Below, piece after piece: positions 32,145 through 40,183 of a DNA stretch of 64,000 nucleotides. Below the pieces are notes generated by a model. The model was not told the DNA's origin and did no database searches. It saw nothing but the letters and a program-made list of their open reading frames with translations. The stretch's first letter is position 1; each line of letters starts with the position of its first letter. The stretch comes from Streptomyces sp. CoH27. GTDB lineage: Bacteria; Actinomycetota; Actinomycetes; Streptomycetales; Streptomycetaceae. The position numbers and the translations under genes were made by a program. Where the stretch lies: contig NZ_JAIQYY010000018.1 of assembly GCF_020181035.1 (NCBI RefSeq), positions 78,557 through 142,556 of the forward strand, written 5' to 3'.

Positions 32145-32894
32145 ATGCTTCGTACGACGACATGGACACGTGGCCGCCGAGGCGCCGTTACGGCAGCGTC
32201 GGCGGTCGTCGTCGTCCTGGGCGGGGTGGTGGCCGCATGCGGGGACCACGGCCCGGGCGGCGGTTACGTCGCGGTCGGCGCGGCGGGCGGTCCGCAGAGC
32301 AGCGGTGCGGCCACGGCCGGCCCGACCGGCTCGGTGTCCTTCGTACCGCTCGACGGCGCGAAGGGCGGCAACTCCCCGGCGCCCGCGCCCAGTTCGGCCC
32401 GGCCGGGCAACAGCGGCTCACCCCTGCCGGGCAGCCCGGAGCAGACCCCACCGCCCCCGGGCACACCCAGCCCCTCCGGCAGCGCGGACGGTCGTGCGAC
32501 ACCCGCGCCATCCGGACCCGGTTCGCCCGCCCCGGCTCCCGGCAGCAGCACGTCGACCCCGACTTCCGGCAGCGGCACACCCGTCGGGCCCGCCGACCTC
32601 ACCTGGGGCAAGCCGGAGACGGCCGCCGCGGACCAGCGCTGGTGTCAGAAGGCCACCGTCGGCTTCCACAACTCGGGCGGTACGGAGGTGCGTTCGGGGT
32701 CGGTGACGTTCGGGACGCACGTCATCGGCCTGCTCGGCATCGACTGGGGCACGGTCGACTCGACCGTGGACCTGCCGGTGCCGATCGGGCCGGGCGCGCA
32801 GGTGAAACCCACCTGGACGGTGTGCGTCGACGCCTGGCGTGTGCCGCTCGGCATGCACATCGAGACGCGGGACGTGTCCGTCCGGTGGAAGTGA
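32145..32894 (+). CDS. Putative lipoprotein
   Basis: This is a 249-residue protein. An Arg-rich start and hydrophobic stretch (AVTAASAVVVVLGGVVAACG) end in a lipobox, VAAC. A long Pro/Gly/Ser/Ala linker (about 40-145) follows, then a C-terminal beta-rich domain of about 100 residues with two cysteines (RWCQKATVGFHNSG..., PTWTVCVDAW). It is predicted to be attached to the outer face of the membrane. I recognise no function. It lies 57 bp after the second sigma gene. Confidence 0.8.
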   Translation: MLRTTTWTRGRRGAVTAASAVVVVLGGVVAACGDHGPGGGYVAVGAAGGPQSSGAATAGPTGSVSFVPLDGAKGGNSPAPAPSSARPGNSGSPLPGSPEQTPPPPGTPSPSGSADGRATPAPSGPGSPAPAPGSSTSTPTSGSGTPVGPADLTWGKPETAAADQRWCQKATVGFHNSGGTEVRSGSVTFGTHVIGLLGIDWGTVDSTVDLPVPIGPGAQVKPTWTVCVDAWRVPLGMHIETRDVSVRWK

Positions 32895-32934
32895 TCCCGA
32901 AACAGGTCCCGGAAGCAGGTCCCGGAAGCAGGTC

Positions 32935-33138
32935 CTACTTCAGCGCCAGCCAGGCCACGCCCGCCACCACGGCGATCGCCACGATGACGCCGATGATCAG
33001 GCCGATGCGGGGACCGGAGGAAGAGGCGGCCGCCGCCTGCGCCTGGCGCCCCTGGGGGGCCTCGTCGACGAACGCGCGGAACATCTGGGTGCTGCCGGCG
33101 GGGTCGTAGTTGCCCTGGGGGCCCTGGGTGTTAGCCAT
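32935..33138 (-). CDS. 67-residue single-pass membrane protein
   Basis: The sequence is MANTQGPQGNYDPAGSTQMF, RAFVDEAPQGRQ, then a C-terminal membrane helix (IGLIIGVIVAIAVVAGVAWLALK). This is a tail-anchored layout with a disordered cytoplasmic or extracytoplasmic N-terminus. It is convergent with the lipoprotein gene. The function is unknown. Confidence 0.75.
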   Translation of the reverse strand: MANTQGPQGNYDPAGSTQMFRAFVDEAPQGRQAQAAAASSSGPRIGLIIGVIVAIAVVAGVAWLALK

Positions 33139-33241
33139 GGCCCGAGACACTAGCGAATCCAGGTGACCGACCCAAGTGCGGGGCCACCAGGACAGACAGG
33201 GGCACCTCACCCGCAGCCACCTGCGTATTTACAGTCGCAAC

Positions 33242-33329
33242 ACTTGCCTTTGCCAAGTTTTTGCACCACAGACCCCCCTGATCTATTTGCCTTCAGCAAC
33301 CAATCATCGCTATGGTTGCCCCAAGCAAC
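33242..33329. promoter_or_regulatory. Cluster of inverted repeats, probable MarR operators
   Basis: GCAACCA (33296-33302) pairs with TGGTTGC (33313-33319). GTTGC (33315-33319) pairs with GCAAC (33325-33329). ACTTG (33242-33246) pairs with CAAGT (33254-33258). All lie within 105 bp upstream of the MarR gene start, as expected for autoregulation. Confidence 0.65.
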
Positions 33330-33345
33330 GAATACGGGAGGTGTG

Positions 33346-33861
33346 ATGGCCGAGCGGACGCAGTTCGAAGAGCTGGCGCGTCAGCTCAGTGCCGTCGGAG
33401 CCGTGAAACGGGACATGGGGCGGATCCTGCCGCCCGACTGCCCGGCCGGCTCGGCCGCCGTGCTGACCCTGCTGGGGCGCCACGGCGACATGCGCATGAG
33501 CAAGCTCGCGGAGCTGCTCGCCGTGGACATGTCGGTCACCAGCCGGCATGTCGCGCACGTCGCCGCGCGCGGCTGGATCGAGCGGCTGCCGGACCCGGCG
33601 GACAAGCGCTCGCGGATCCTGCGGCTGACACCGCCGGGGCTCGCGCAGCTCGACGAGCTGTCCCTGCGGATCACGCATCTGTTCGCCGAGCGGCTCGCCG
33701 ACTGGACCGACGACGAGGTCGGCCAGCTCATCCGGCTGATGACCCGCCTGCGCGACTCGTTCGGCGACTGCCGGTCCGCCCCGGTCCGGCTTCCCGCCCC
33801 CGTGGCCGCGGAGACCACGCCCGCATTCGAAGAGACCACCCGTACACCCGCAAGCACGTAA
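33346..33861 (+). CDS. MarR-family transcriptional regulator
   Basis: This 171-residue winged-helix regulator carries MRMSKLAELLAVDMSVTSRHVAHVAARGWIERLPDPADKRSRILRLTPPG, the recognition helix and wing with the conserved D-x-R-x3 pattern. GGGAGG precedes the ATG at 33346. The drug-exporter-like MFS gene starts 13 bp after the stop, so this is a typical regulator-pump operon. Inverted repeats upstream are its likely operators. A ligand would be expected to relieve repression of both genes. Confidence 0.93.
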   Translation: MAERTQFEELARQLSAVGAVKRDMGRILPPDCPAGSAAVLTLLGRHGDMRMSKLAELLAVDMSVTSRHVAHVAARGWIERLPDPADKRSRILRLTPPGLAQLDELSLRITHLFAERLADWTDDEVGQLIRLMTRLRDSFGDCRSAPVRLPAPVAAETTPAFEETTRTPAST

Positions 33862-33874
33862 GAGAAGGAAGCCC

Positions 33875-36430
33875 ATGGCAACCACCACACCAGCCGGTGT
33901 GCGGGCTCACGCCAAGCACGGGGGAGGCTCCGCCGCGGAGCACGCCCCCATGACACACCGGCAGATCATGGAGGCGCTGTCCGGCCTGCTCCTGGGCCTG
34001 TTCGCCGCCATCCTCTCCTCGACGATCGTCACCAACGCACTGCCGACGATCATCAAGGACCTCGGCGGCGGCCAGTCCGCGTACACCTGGGTCGTCACGG
34101 CGGCACTGCTCTCCATGACCGCCTCCGTGCCGCTGTGGGGCAAGCTCGCCGACCTGGTCAGCAAGAAGGCCCTCGTCCAGATATCCCTGGTCATCTACGT
34201 CATCGGCTCGGTCGTCGCCGGTCTCGCGCAGAACCCGGCGATGCTGATCAGCGCGCGTGTCATCCAGGGCCTCGGCGCCGGCGGTCTGTCCGCCCTGGTG
34301 CAGGTCATCATGGCCGCGATGATCTCCCCGCGCGAGCGCGGCCGGTACTCCGGCTACACCGGCGCCACCTTCGCCGTCGCCACCGTCGGCGGCCCGCTGC
34401 TCGGCGGTGTCATCACCGACACCTCCTGGCTCGGCTGGCGCTACTGCCTCTTCGTCGGTATCCCCTTCGCGCTGATCGCGCTGCTCGTGCTCCAGAAGAC
34501 GCTGCACCTGCCGGTCGCCAAGCGGAAGGTCAAGGTCGACTGGACCGGCGCCTTCTTCATCACCGCCGCCGCCTCGCTGCTGCTGATCTGGGTCACCTTC
34601 GCCAACGACAAGTACGACTGGCTGTCCTGGCAGACGTACACGATGGTGGGCGGCACGATCGTGCTCGCGCTGCTGTTCGTGTTCACCGAGACCAGGGCCG
34701 CCGAGCCGATCATCCCGCTGCGCCTGTTCCGCAACCGCACCATCACGCTGGCCTCGCTGGCCTCGCTGTTCGTCGGTGTCGGCATGTACTCGGGCACCGT
34801 GTTCTTCTCGCAGTACTTCCAGCTGGCCCGCGACAAGTCGCCGACGATGTCCGGCGTCATGACCATCCCGATGATCGGCGGCCTGTTCGTCGCGTCCATG
34901 GTCTCCGGCCGCTTCATCACCAGCACCGGCCGCTGGAAGGGCTGGCTGGTCGGCGGCGGTGTCTCCCTCACGGCGGGCCTCGCCCTGCTCGGCCTGATGC
35001 GCTACGACACCCCGTACTGGGAGCTGTCGATCTACATGGCCCTGCTCGGCATCGGCGTCGGCACGATGATGCAGAACCTGGTGCTGTCCACGCAGAACCA
35101 GGTCGCCCCGCAGGACCTGGGCGCCGCCTCCTCCGTGGTGAGCTTCTTCCGCTCCCTCGGCGGTGCGGTCGGCGTCGGCGTGCTCGGCTCGGTCATGTCG
35201 GAGCGGATCACCCACCACGCCAAGGACACCATCACCGAGCTGAGCCCGAAGGCGCAGCAGGCCGCGGCCCACGCCGTCGGCAGCGGCAAGCTGCCCGACA
35301 TGAACGCGCTGCCGGCCCCGGTGCGCAACTGGCTGGAGGGCGCCTACGGCCACGGCATCGCGGACGTCTTCCTCTACGCGGCCCCGTTCGCGCTGATCGC
35401 GTTCATCACGGTGCTGTTCATCAAGGAGGTCCCGCTGCGGACGTCCGGCGCGCTGGCCCAGGCCGCGCAGGAGAAGACCGGGGCGGCGCCCGCGGCGGCC
35501 GCCGCCGTAGAGACCGTCAGGGAGAACGCTGTGCAGGAACCCGCGCCCGAGAAGGTGCCCAGCTGGGCCCAGCCCGTCGTGGCGGACACCTCCGCCGAGA
35601 CGACCGCCACCGCCACCCAGGTGATGACGGCGGTCGCGACGATCGCCGAGCCCGGCTCGGGCGCCGGCGGCGGCACCCCGGTGCACGGCTTCGTCCGCGG
35701 CGCCGAGAGCGCCCCGGTCCCGCAGGCCGCGGTCACCCTGATCTCGCTGTCCGGCCGCCAGCTGGGCCGCGCGGTCGCCCAGGCCGACGGCTCCTACTCC
35801 GTCGACGCCCCCGGCACGGGCAGTTACGTCCTCATCGCCTCCGCCGACGGCTACCAGCCGCAGGCCTCCACCGTCGTGGTGGGCGAGGAGCCGCTGTCGT
35901 ACGACATCCTGCTCAGCGGCACCAGCGGGCTGACCGGTGTGGTCCGGGCCGCGGGCAGCACGCTGCCGGTCAAGGACGCCATGGTGATCGTCACCGATGT
36001 CCGCGGTGACCTGCTGGCCACCACCGCCACCGGTGAGCAGGGCGAGTTCGCCCTCACCGACCTGGTGCCCGGCACGGTCACCCTGGCCGTCAACGCGAGC
36101 GGGTTCCGGCCGCGCGCGCTGCCGGTCGAGATCGGCGCCACCGGCGTCACCCGGATCGAGATCGACCTGGACGCCGGCGCCCGGCTCCAGGGCGTCGTCC
36201 GGGCCCCGCACGGCCCGCTGGCCGACGCCCGCGTGACCCTCGTCGACCAGGCGGGCAACGTGGTCGGCACCGCCACCACCGGTACGGACGGCGCGTACGC
36301 CTTCACCGACCTGGACAGCGGCGAGTACACCGTCATCGCGACGGGCTACCCGCCGGTGGCCACCGCGCTGACCGTCGCCGGCACCGGAGTCGACGGCCAC
36401 GCGATCGAACTCGCCCACCCCGGCGAGTAG
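33875..36430 (+). CDS. MFS drug exporter (DHA2) with C-terminal carboxypeptidase-regulatory-like domains
   Basis: This is an 851-residue fusion. Residues of about 25-520 are a 14-helix EmrB/QacA-type H+ antiporter: motif A in VPLWGKLADLVSKK, motif C-like GPLLGGVITDTSWLGWRYCLFVGIPF. After a linker, residues of about 605-850 form three beta-sandwich repeats (VHGFVRGAESAPVPQAAVTL, LTGVVRAAGSTLPVKDAMVIV, LQGVVRAPHGPLADARVTLV), each with the YSVDAPGTGSYVLIASADGY-type ending of CarboxypepD_reg domains. Ordinary DHA2 pumps end near residue 500. The tail may sense, bind envelope polymer or dock the YceI neighbour, but that is unproven. Confidence 0.9.
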   Translation: MATTTPAGVRAHAKHGGGSAAEHAPMTHRQIMEALSGLLLGLFAAILSSTIVTNALPTIIKDLGGGQSAYTWVVTAALLSMTASVPLWGKLADLVSKKALVQISLVIYVIGSVVAGLAQNPAMLISARVIQGLGAGGLSALVQVIMAAMISPRERGRYSGYTGATFAVATVGGPLLGGVITDTSWLGWRYCLFVGIPFALIALLVLQKTLHLPVAKRKVKVDWTGAFFITAAASLLLIWVTFANDKYDWLSWQTYTMVGGTIVLALLFVFTETRAAEPIIPLRLFRNRTITLASLASLFVGVGMYSGTVFFSQYFQLARDKSPTMSGVMTIPMIGGLFVASMVSGRFITSTGRWKGWLVGGGVSLTAGLALLGLMRYDTPYWELSIYMALLGIGVGTMMQNLVLSTQNQVAPQDLGAASSVVSFFRSLGGAVGVGVLGSVMSERITHHAKDTITELSPKAQQAAAHAVGSGKLPDMNALPAPVRNWLEGAYGHGIADVFLYAAPFALIAFITVLFIKEVPLRTSGALAQAAQEKTGAAPAAAAAVETVRENAVQEPAPEKVPSWAQPVVADTSAETTATATQVMTAVATIAEPGSGAGGGTPVHGFVRGAESAPVPQAAVTLISLSGRQLGRAVAQADGSYSVDAPGTGSYVLIASADGYQPQASTVVVGEEPLSYDILLSGTSGLTGVVRAAGSTLPVKDAMVIVTDVRGDLLATTATGEQGEFALTDLVPGTVTLAVNASGFRPRALPVEIGATGVTRIEIDLDAGARLQGVVRAPHGPLADARVTLVDQAGNVVGTATTGTDGAYAFTDLDSGEYTVIATGYPPVATALTVAGTGVDGHAIELAHPGE

Positions 36431-36437
36431 TTCACTC

Positions 36438-36481
36438 CCGGCCCGTGGCACGCATACCGTCGTGTGTGCGCCACGGGCCGG
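36438..36481 (+). terminator. Terminator hairpin after the MFS gene
   Basis: CCGGCCCGTGGC pairs with GCCACGGGCCGG across an approximately 20-nt, partly pairing loop, just past the stop. Confidence 0.65.
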
Positions 36482-36534
36482 TTCCATAGGGCCAATTTGT
36501 AAGTGTTTGTAGTTCCTTGCAGGGAGAAAACGGG

Positions 36535-37356
36535 ATGGGACTGACCGCGAAGATCCGCACGCGTGACGGGTGGGCCGTGTCGCACGCGGTCGTCACGGTG
36601 ACCGACATGACCGGTACGCAGGTGCTGCGCGCCGAGACCGATGCCGAGGGAGCCGTACGGGACACCACCGAGCTCGCGCCGGGGGCGTACACGGTGATCG
36701 TGACCGCCGTCGGGTACGCGCCCACGGCCTCCTCCGCGATCGTCACCGCGAGCGGCCGGGCCGAGGTCGGCACGGTCACCCTGGCCCGGCAGGGCGGCAC
36801 CGAACTGCCGCCGCCCGGCCCCTGGACGATCGACCCGGTGCACTCCTCCGTCGCCGCGGTCGCCCAGCACCTGGGCATCTCCAGCGTGCACGGCCGGTTC
36901 ACGGAGTTCGGCGGCACGGTCGAGATCGCGCCGGACGACGTCACCAAATCCCGCGTGGAGGCGGTGATCAAGGCCGCGTCCATCGACACGGGCAACGGCA
37001 TGCGCGACACGCACCTGAAGTCCGGGGATTTCCTGGACGTGGAGCGGCACCCGGAGATCACCTACCGCTCCACGGGCCTGACGCAGGCCGGCTCGGACCG
37101 CTGGACGGTCCACGGCGAGCTGTCGATGCACGGTGTCGTACGGCCGGTCGACCTGGACCTGGCCTACCTCGGCACCGGCGCCGACCCGTGGGGCGGCACG
37201 CGGGCCGCGTTCCGCGCGACGGCCGAGCTGCACCGCGAGGACTTCGCGATGAACTACAACCAGGTCCTCCAGGCGGGCATCGCGGCGATCGGTACGACGC
37301 TGAAGGTCGAGCTGGACATCCAGGCGGTCCAGGGCGACTCCCTGCCCCAGGCATAG
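36535..37356 (+). CDS. YceI-family protein with N-terminal carboxypeptidase-regulatory-like domain
   Basis: The protein has 273 residues. The ATG at 36535 follows GGGAGA. Residues 1-90 are one beta-sandwich unit (LTAKIRTRDGWAVSHAVVTVTDMTGTQVL...GAYTVIVTAVGYAPTASS) of the same type as those at the end of the preceding MFS protein. Residues of about 98-270 are a YceI lipocalin-like domain (GPWTIDPVHSSVAAVAQHLG, VHGRFTEFGGTVEIAP, FLDVERHPEITYRST). YceI proteins bind isoprenoid-type lipids. There is no signal peptide. Domain sharing with its neighbour suggests the two work together. Confidence 0.9.
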   Translation: MGLTAKIRTRDGWAVSHAVVTVTDMTGTQVLRAETDAEGAVRDTTELAPGAYTVIVTAVGYAPTASSAIVTASGRAEVGTVTLARQGGTELPPPGPWTIDPVHSSVAAVAQHLGISSVHGRFTEFGGTVEIAPDDVTKSRVEAVIKAASIDTGNGMRDTHLKSGDFLDVERHPEITYRSTGLTQAGSDRWTVHGELSMHGVVRPVDLDLAYLGTGADPWGGTRAAFRATAELHREDFAMNYNQVLQAGIAAIGTTLKVELDIQAVQGDSLPQA

Positions 37357-37419
37357 ACGCGGACATAAGCACAGCAGGGTCAGCCACAGGGGCGGGTATT
37401 GCCCCTAGGCTGCCGTGCC

Positions 37420-37890
37420 ATGGCACCGAACATCGCGACCAACACCCGTGTATCGCTCGCCGAACTGCTGGACTTCGTACGGCCCCGGCACCGCGCCCTG
37501 CTGATCACCCGCCGCACCGACGGCGGGCCGCAGGCCTCCCCGCTGACCTGCGGAGTCGACGATTCGGGCCGGATCGTCGTCTCCACCTACCCCGAGCGCG
37601 CCAAGACCCGCAACGCCAAGCGCGACAGCCGGGTCAGCCTGCTCGTCCTGAGCGACGACTGGAACGGCCCCTGGGTCCAGATCGACGGCACGGCCGAGGT
37701 CATCGACGCCCCCGACTCCGTGGAACCCCTGGTCGAGTACTACCGCAACATCGCCGGCGAACACCCCGACTGGGACGAGTATCGCGAGGCGATGATCAAG
37801 CAGGGCAAGTCGATCATCCGGGTCACGCCGGAGCGGTGGGGGCCGGTGGCCACCGGGGGGTTTCCGGCGCGGCTGGTGGCCGGGGAGTAG
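37420..37890 (+). CDS. PPOX-class F420-dependent oxidoreductase
   Basis: This 156-residue split-barrel flavin/F420-binding protein (pyridoxamine-oxidase fold) has LAELLDFVRPRHRALLITRRTDGGPQASPL, IVVSTYPERAKTRNAKRDSRVSLLVLSDDWNGPWVQIDGTAEV and EHPDWDEYREAMIKQGKSIIRVTPERW, the standard family layout. The ATG at 37420 is chosen. It is monocistronic. F420 rather than FMN use is inferred from the actinobacterial subfamily. Confidence 0.88.
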   Translation: MAPNIATNTRVSLAELLDFVRPRHRALLITRRTDGGPQASPLTCGVDDSGRIVVSTYPERAKTRNAKRDSRVSLLVLSDDWNGPWVQIDGTAEVIDAPDSVEPLVEYYRNIAGEHPDWDEYREAMIKQGKSIIRVTPERWGPVATGGFPARLVAGE

Positions 37891-37896
37891 CGGAGG

Positions 37897-38655
37897 TCAG
37901 CCTCGGTCGACCATCGCCTCGATGCCGGCGATCAGCAGGTCCAGGGCGAAGTCGAAGTCCCGGTCCATCATCTCGGCGACCGTGTCTCCGCCGCGGGCGT
38001 CCATGATGTCCCTGGACTCCTGGAGGTAGCCTGCGGCCTCGGCGTCCTGCTGCGCCGAGGCCATGGCCTGCCCGTAGTAGTCCTCCGGAGTCAGCCCGGA
38101 GTCCGCGATCCGGGACATGAACTGGGCTTCGAGGGTGCCGAAGCCGTACACGAACTGGAAGACCGCCGCGATGGCCCCCATCAGGCGGGGCGCCGGCAGC
38201 CCGGTGCGGCGGATGACGCGCTGCACGGTGCGGGAGAAGGCGAGGGAGTTCGGGCCGATGTTGAGGTAGCGCCCGGCGAGCGGGGACAGCCAGGGATGGC
38301 GCACCAGCAGGCCCCGGTACTCCGCCGCCAGCGCCCGCAACTGCTCCCGCCAGTCCGCCCGCTCGTCGTCCGCGTCGGGCAGCCGCATCTCGCCGTTGGC
38401 GGCGTCCAGGGCGAGTTCGAGCAGATCGTCCTTGGTGTCGACGTACCAGTACAGGGACATCGCGGTGACGTTCAGCTCCCCGGCCAGCCGCCGCATCGAG
38501 AACTTGGCCAGCCCGTCGGCATCCAGGAGGCGTACGGAGGCGTCGGTGATCCGCTTCCGGTCGAGCCCGGAGGGCTGCCCGCCGCGCCCACTGCGGGGAG
38601 CCTTCTGCTCCAGCCACACACTGGCCCGCGCCGACCGCGCATTCTGCTCCGCCAT
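37897..38655 (-). CDS. TetR-family regulator
   Basis: This 252-residue regulator has an N-terminal HTH (RITDASVRLLDADGLAKFSMRRLAGELNVTAMSLYWYVDTKDDLLELAL) after a 30-residue basic lead and a TetR_C-like ligand domain. It begins 60 bp downstream of the MFS gene stop on the same strand, so it is probably co-transcribed with that pump and represses it through the palindrome at 40105-40136. Confidence 0.92.
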   Translation of the reverse strand: MAEQNARSARASVWLEQKAPRSGRGGQPSGLDRKRITDASVRLLDADGLAKFSMRRLAGELNVTAMSLYWYVDTKDDLLELALDAANGEMRLPDADDERADWREQLRALAAEYRGLLVRHPWLSPLAGRYLNIGPNSLAFSRTVQRVIRRTGLPAPRLMGAIAAVFQFVYGFGTLEAQFMSRIADSGLTPEDYYGQAMASAQQDAEAAGYLQESRDIMDARGGDTVAEMMDRDFDFALDLLIAGIEAMVDRG

Positions 38656-38715
38656 CGGCGCCTCCTTCGTACAGATCCGGCCAAGTGGTCCAACCTTAAG
38701 GGCGCGAGGGAGCTC

Positions 38716-40101
38716 TCAGGCGATCACCCGCTCCGCCCGCCGCAGCAGCCCCGCCGCCACAAACCCCCCGACCAGCACGGCGACCGCCCCCACCAGCTGA
38801 CCGGCGCCCAGGCCGGCGGACAACGACTCCCCCGACGCGACGGAAGAGCTGAGGACCGCACCCAGCACCGCCACCCCGAGACCGTTGCCCAACTCCGCGA
38901 GCGTGCCGTTGATCCCGGCCCCCACCCCCGCCTTCTCCGGAGGAATCGCGCTCAGGATGGCGTGGGCCATCGCCGGATTCGCCACCGCACACCCCGCCCC
39001 GATGAGCAGCAGCCCGAGCAGTGTCCCGGCGTAACCGCCGGAGGCGAGCTCGGCGATGGCCACCAGCCCCGCCGCCATCAGCACCATCCCCGACGCGATG
39101 GACACCGGCGTACCCATCCGCGTGGACCACTTCGCCGACAGCCCGGTGAAGTTGAGCGCGACGACGGTCAGCGCCAGCGGAGCGGTCCGCAAGCCTGCCT
39201 CCAGCGGCCCGTACCCGAGCACGAACTGAAGGTGCTGCGTCAGCAGGAACAACGCCCCGCCCATCCCGAAGGTGAGGAGCACCGCCCCCGTGACCGCCCC
39301 GGTGAACCGCCGGTCCCGGAAGAAGTGCGGATCGAGCATCGGCTCCGCGACCCTGCTCTCCCACCGGGCGAAGGCACCGAGCACCACCACCGCGACGGCC
39401 CCCGTGCCCAGCACCCGCGCCGAGGTCCAGCCGTGCCGGGGCCCGGAGATGATCGCGAAGACGAGCGCGGCCATGCCGATGGTGGACAGCACCGCGCCGA
39501 GCAGGTCCGGGCGGTCGCCCTGCGGGCTCCTGGACTCCGGTACGAGGGCCAGCACCGCGACCAGGCCCAGGGCCGCGACGGGGATGTTGATCAGGAAGAT
39601 CGCGCCCCACCAGAAGTGGTTCAGCACGAACCCGCCGATCAGCGGGCCGCCGGCGAAGCCGAGTGCGTTGACCGCGCTCCAGATGCCGATCGCCTTCGGC
39701 TGCTCCTCGGGCGTGAAGATCTGCATCGCCACGGCCAGCGTGGTGGTCAGCAGCAGCGCACCGCCGATGCCCATCCCGGCCCGCGCGGCGATCAACTGGC
39801 CGGTGGAGTGGGCGAGTCCGGCCAGGAGCGAGCCGATGCCGAACAGGGCGAGCCCGGCCACCAGCATCTTCTTGCGGCCGTAGCGGTCGGCGGCGCTGCC
39901 CGCGGTGAGCAGCAGACCGGACTGCACCAGGGAGTAGGCGTTGATCATCCATTGGATGTCCGAGGTGGCCGCGTGCAGCTCGCGGGTGAGGGAGGGGATG
40001 GCCACGTTCAGGACGGTGTTGTCGAGCAGCACGGTGAGCTGGGCCAGGCAGATGACGCCGAGGATCAGCCAGCGCTGGGGATGGCCTTGGGAAGTGGACA
40101 T
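38716..40101 (-). CDS. MFS drug exporter (DHA2 family)
   Basis: This 461-residue transporter has about 14 membrane helices: QLTVLLDNTVLNVAIPSLTRELHAATSDIQWMINAYSL (motif D1), AGSAADRYGRKKMLVAGL (motif A) and ALGFAGGPLIGGFVLNHFWWGAIFLINIPV (motif C). The ATG at 40101 has no ribosome-binding site; GTG at 40110 is an alternative. The promoter (TTGTAC, 16 bp, TATACG) would start the message about 3 nt before the ATG, so it is probably leaderless. Confidence 0.93.
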   Translation of the reverse strand: MSTSQGHPQRWLILGVICLAQLTVLLDNTVLNVAIPSLTRELHAATSDIQWMINAYSLVQSGLLLTAGSAADRYGRKKMLVAGLALFGIGSLLAGLAHSTGQLIAARAGMGIGGALLLTTTLAVAMQIFTPEEQPKAIGIWSAVNALGFAGGPLIGGFVLNHFWWGAIFLINIPVAALGLVAVLALVPESRSPQGDRPDLLGAVLSTIGMAALVFAIISGPRHGWTSARVLGTGAVAVVVLGAFARWESRVAEPMLDPHFFRDRRFTGAVTGAVLLTFGMGGALFLLTQHLQFVLGYGPLEAGLRTAPLALTVVALNFTGLSAKWSTRMGTPVSIASGMVLMAAGLVAIAELASGGYAGTLLGLLLIGAGCAVANPAMAHAILSAIPPEKAGVGAGINGTLAELGNGLGVAVLGAVLSSSVASGESLSAGLGAGQLVGAVAVLVGGFVAAGLLRRAERVIA

Positions 40102-40104
40102 GCC

Positions 40105-40136
40105 GTACACCGTATAGCGGTCGCTATACGGTGTAC
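40105..40136 (-). promoter_or_regulatory. 32-bp palindromic TetR operator over the MFS promoter
   Basis: GTACACCGTATAGCG (40105-40119) and its exact complement CGCTATACGGTGTAC (40122-40136) are separated by 2 bp. The palindrome covers the predicted -10 TATACG (40111-40116) and most of the spacer to the -35, so a bound regulator would block initiation. Confidence 0.88.
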
Positions 40137-40183
40137 AACGCGAAATCGGGCTGTCGGCTGCCCTTCCGTCGGCCGCCCTCCTG

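Noticed and set aside
33728..36487. A 919-residue minus-strand frame opposite the MFS gene
   Set aside because: Composition is Gly/Asp/His-rich without motifs. It lies opposite a clear transporter gene.
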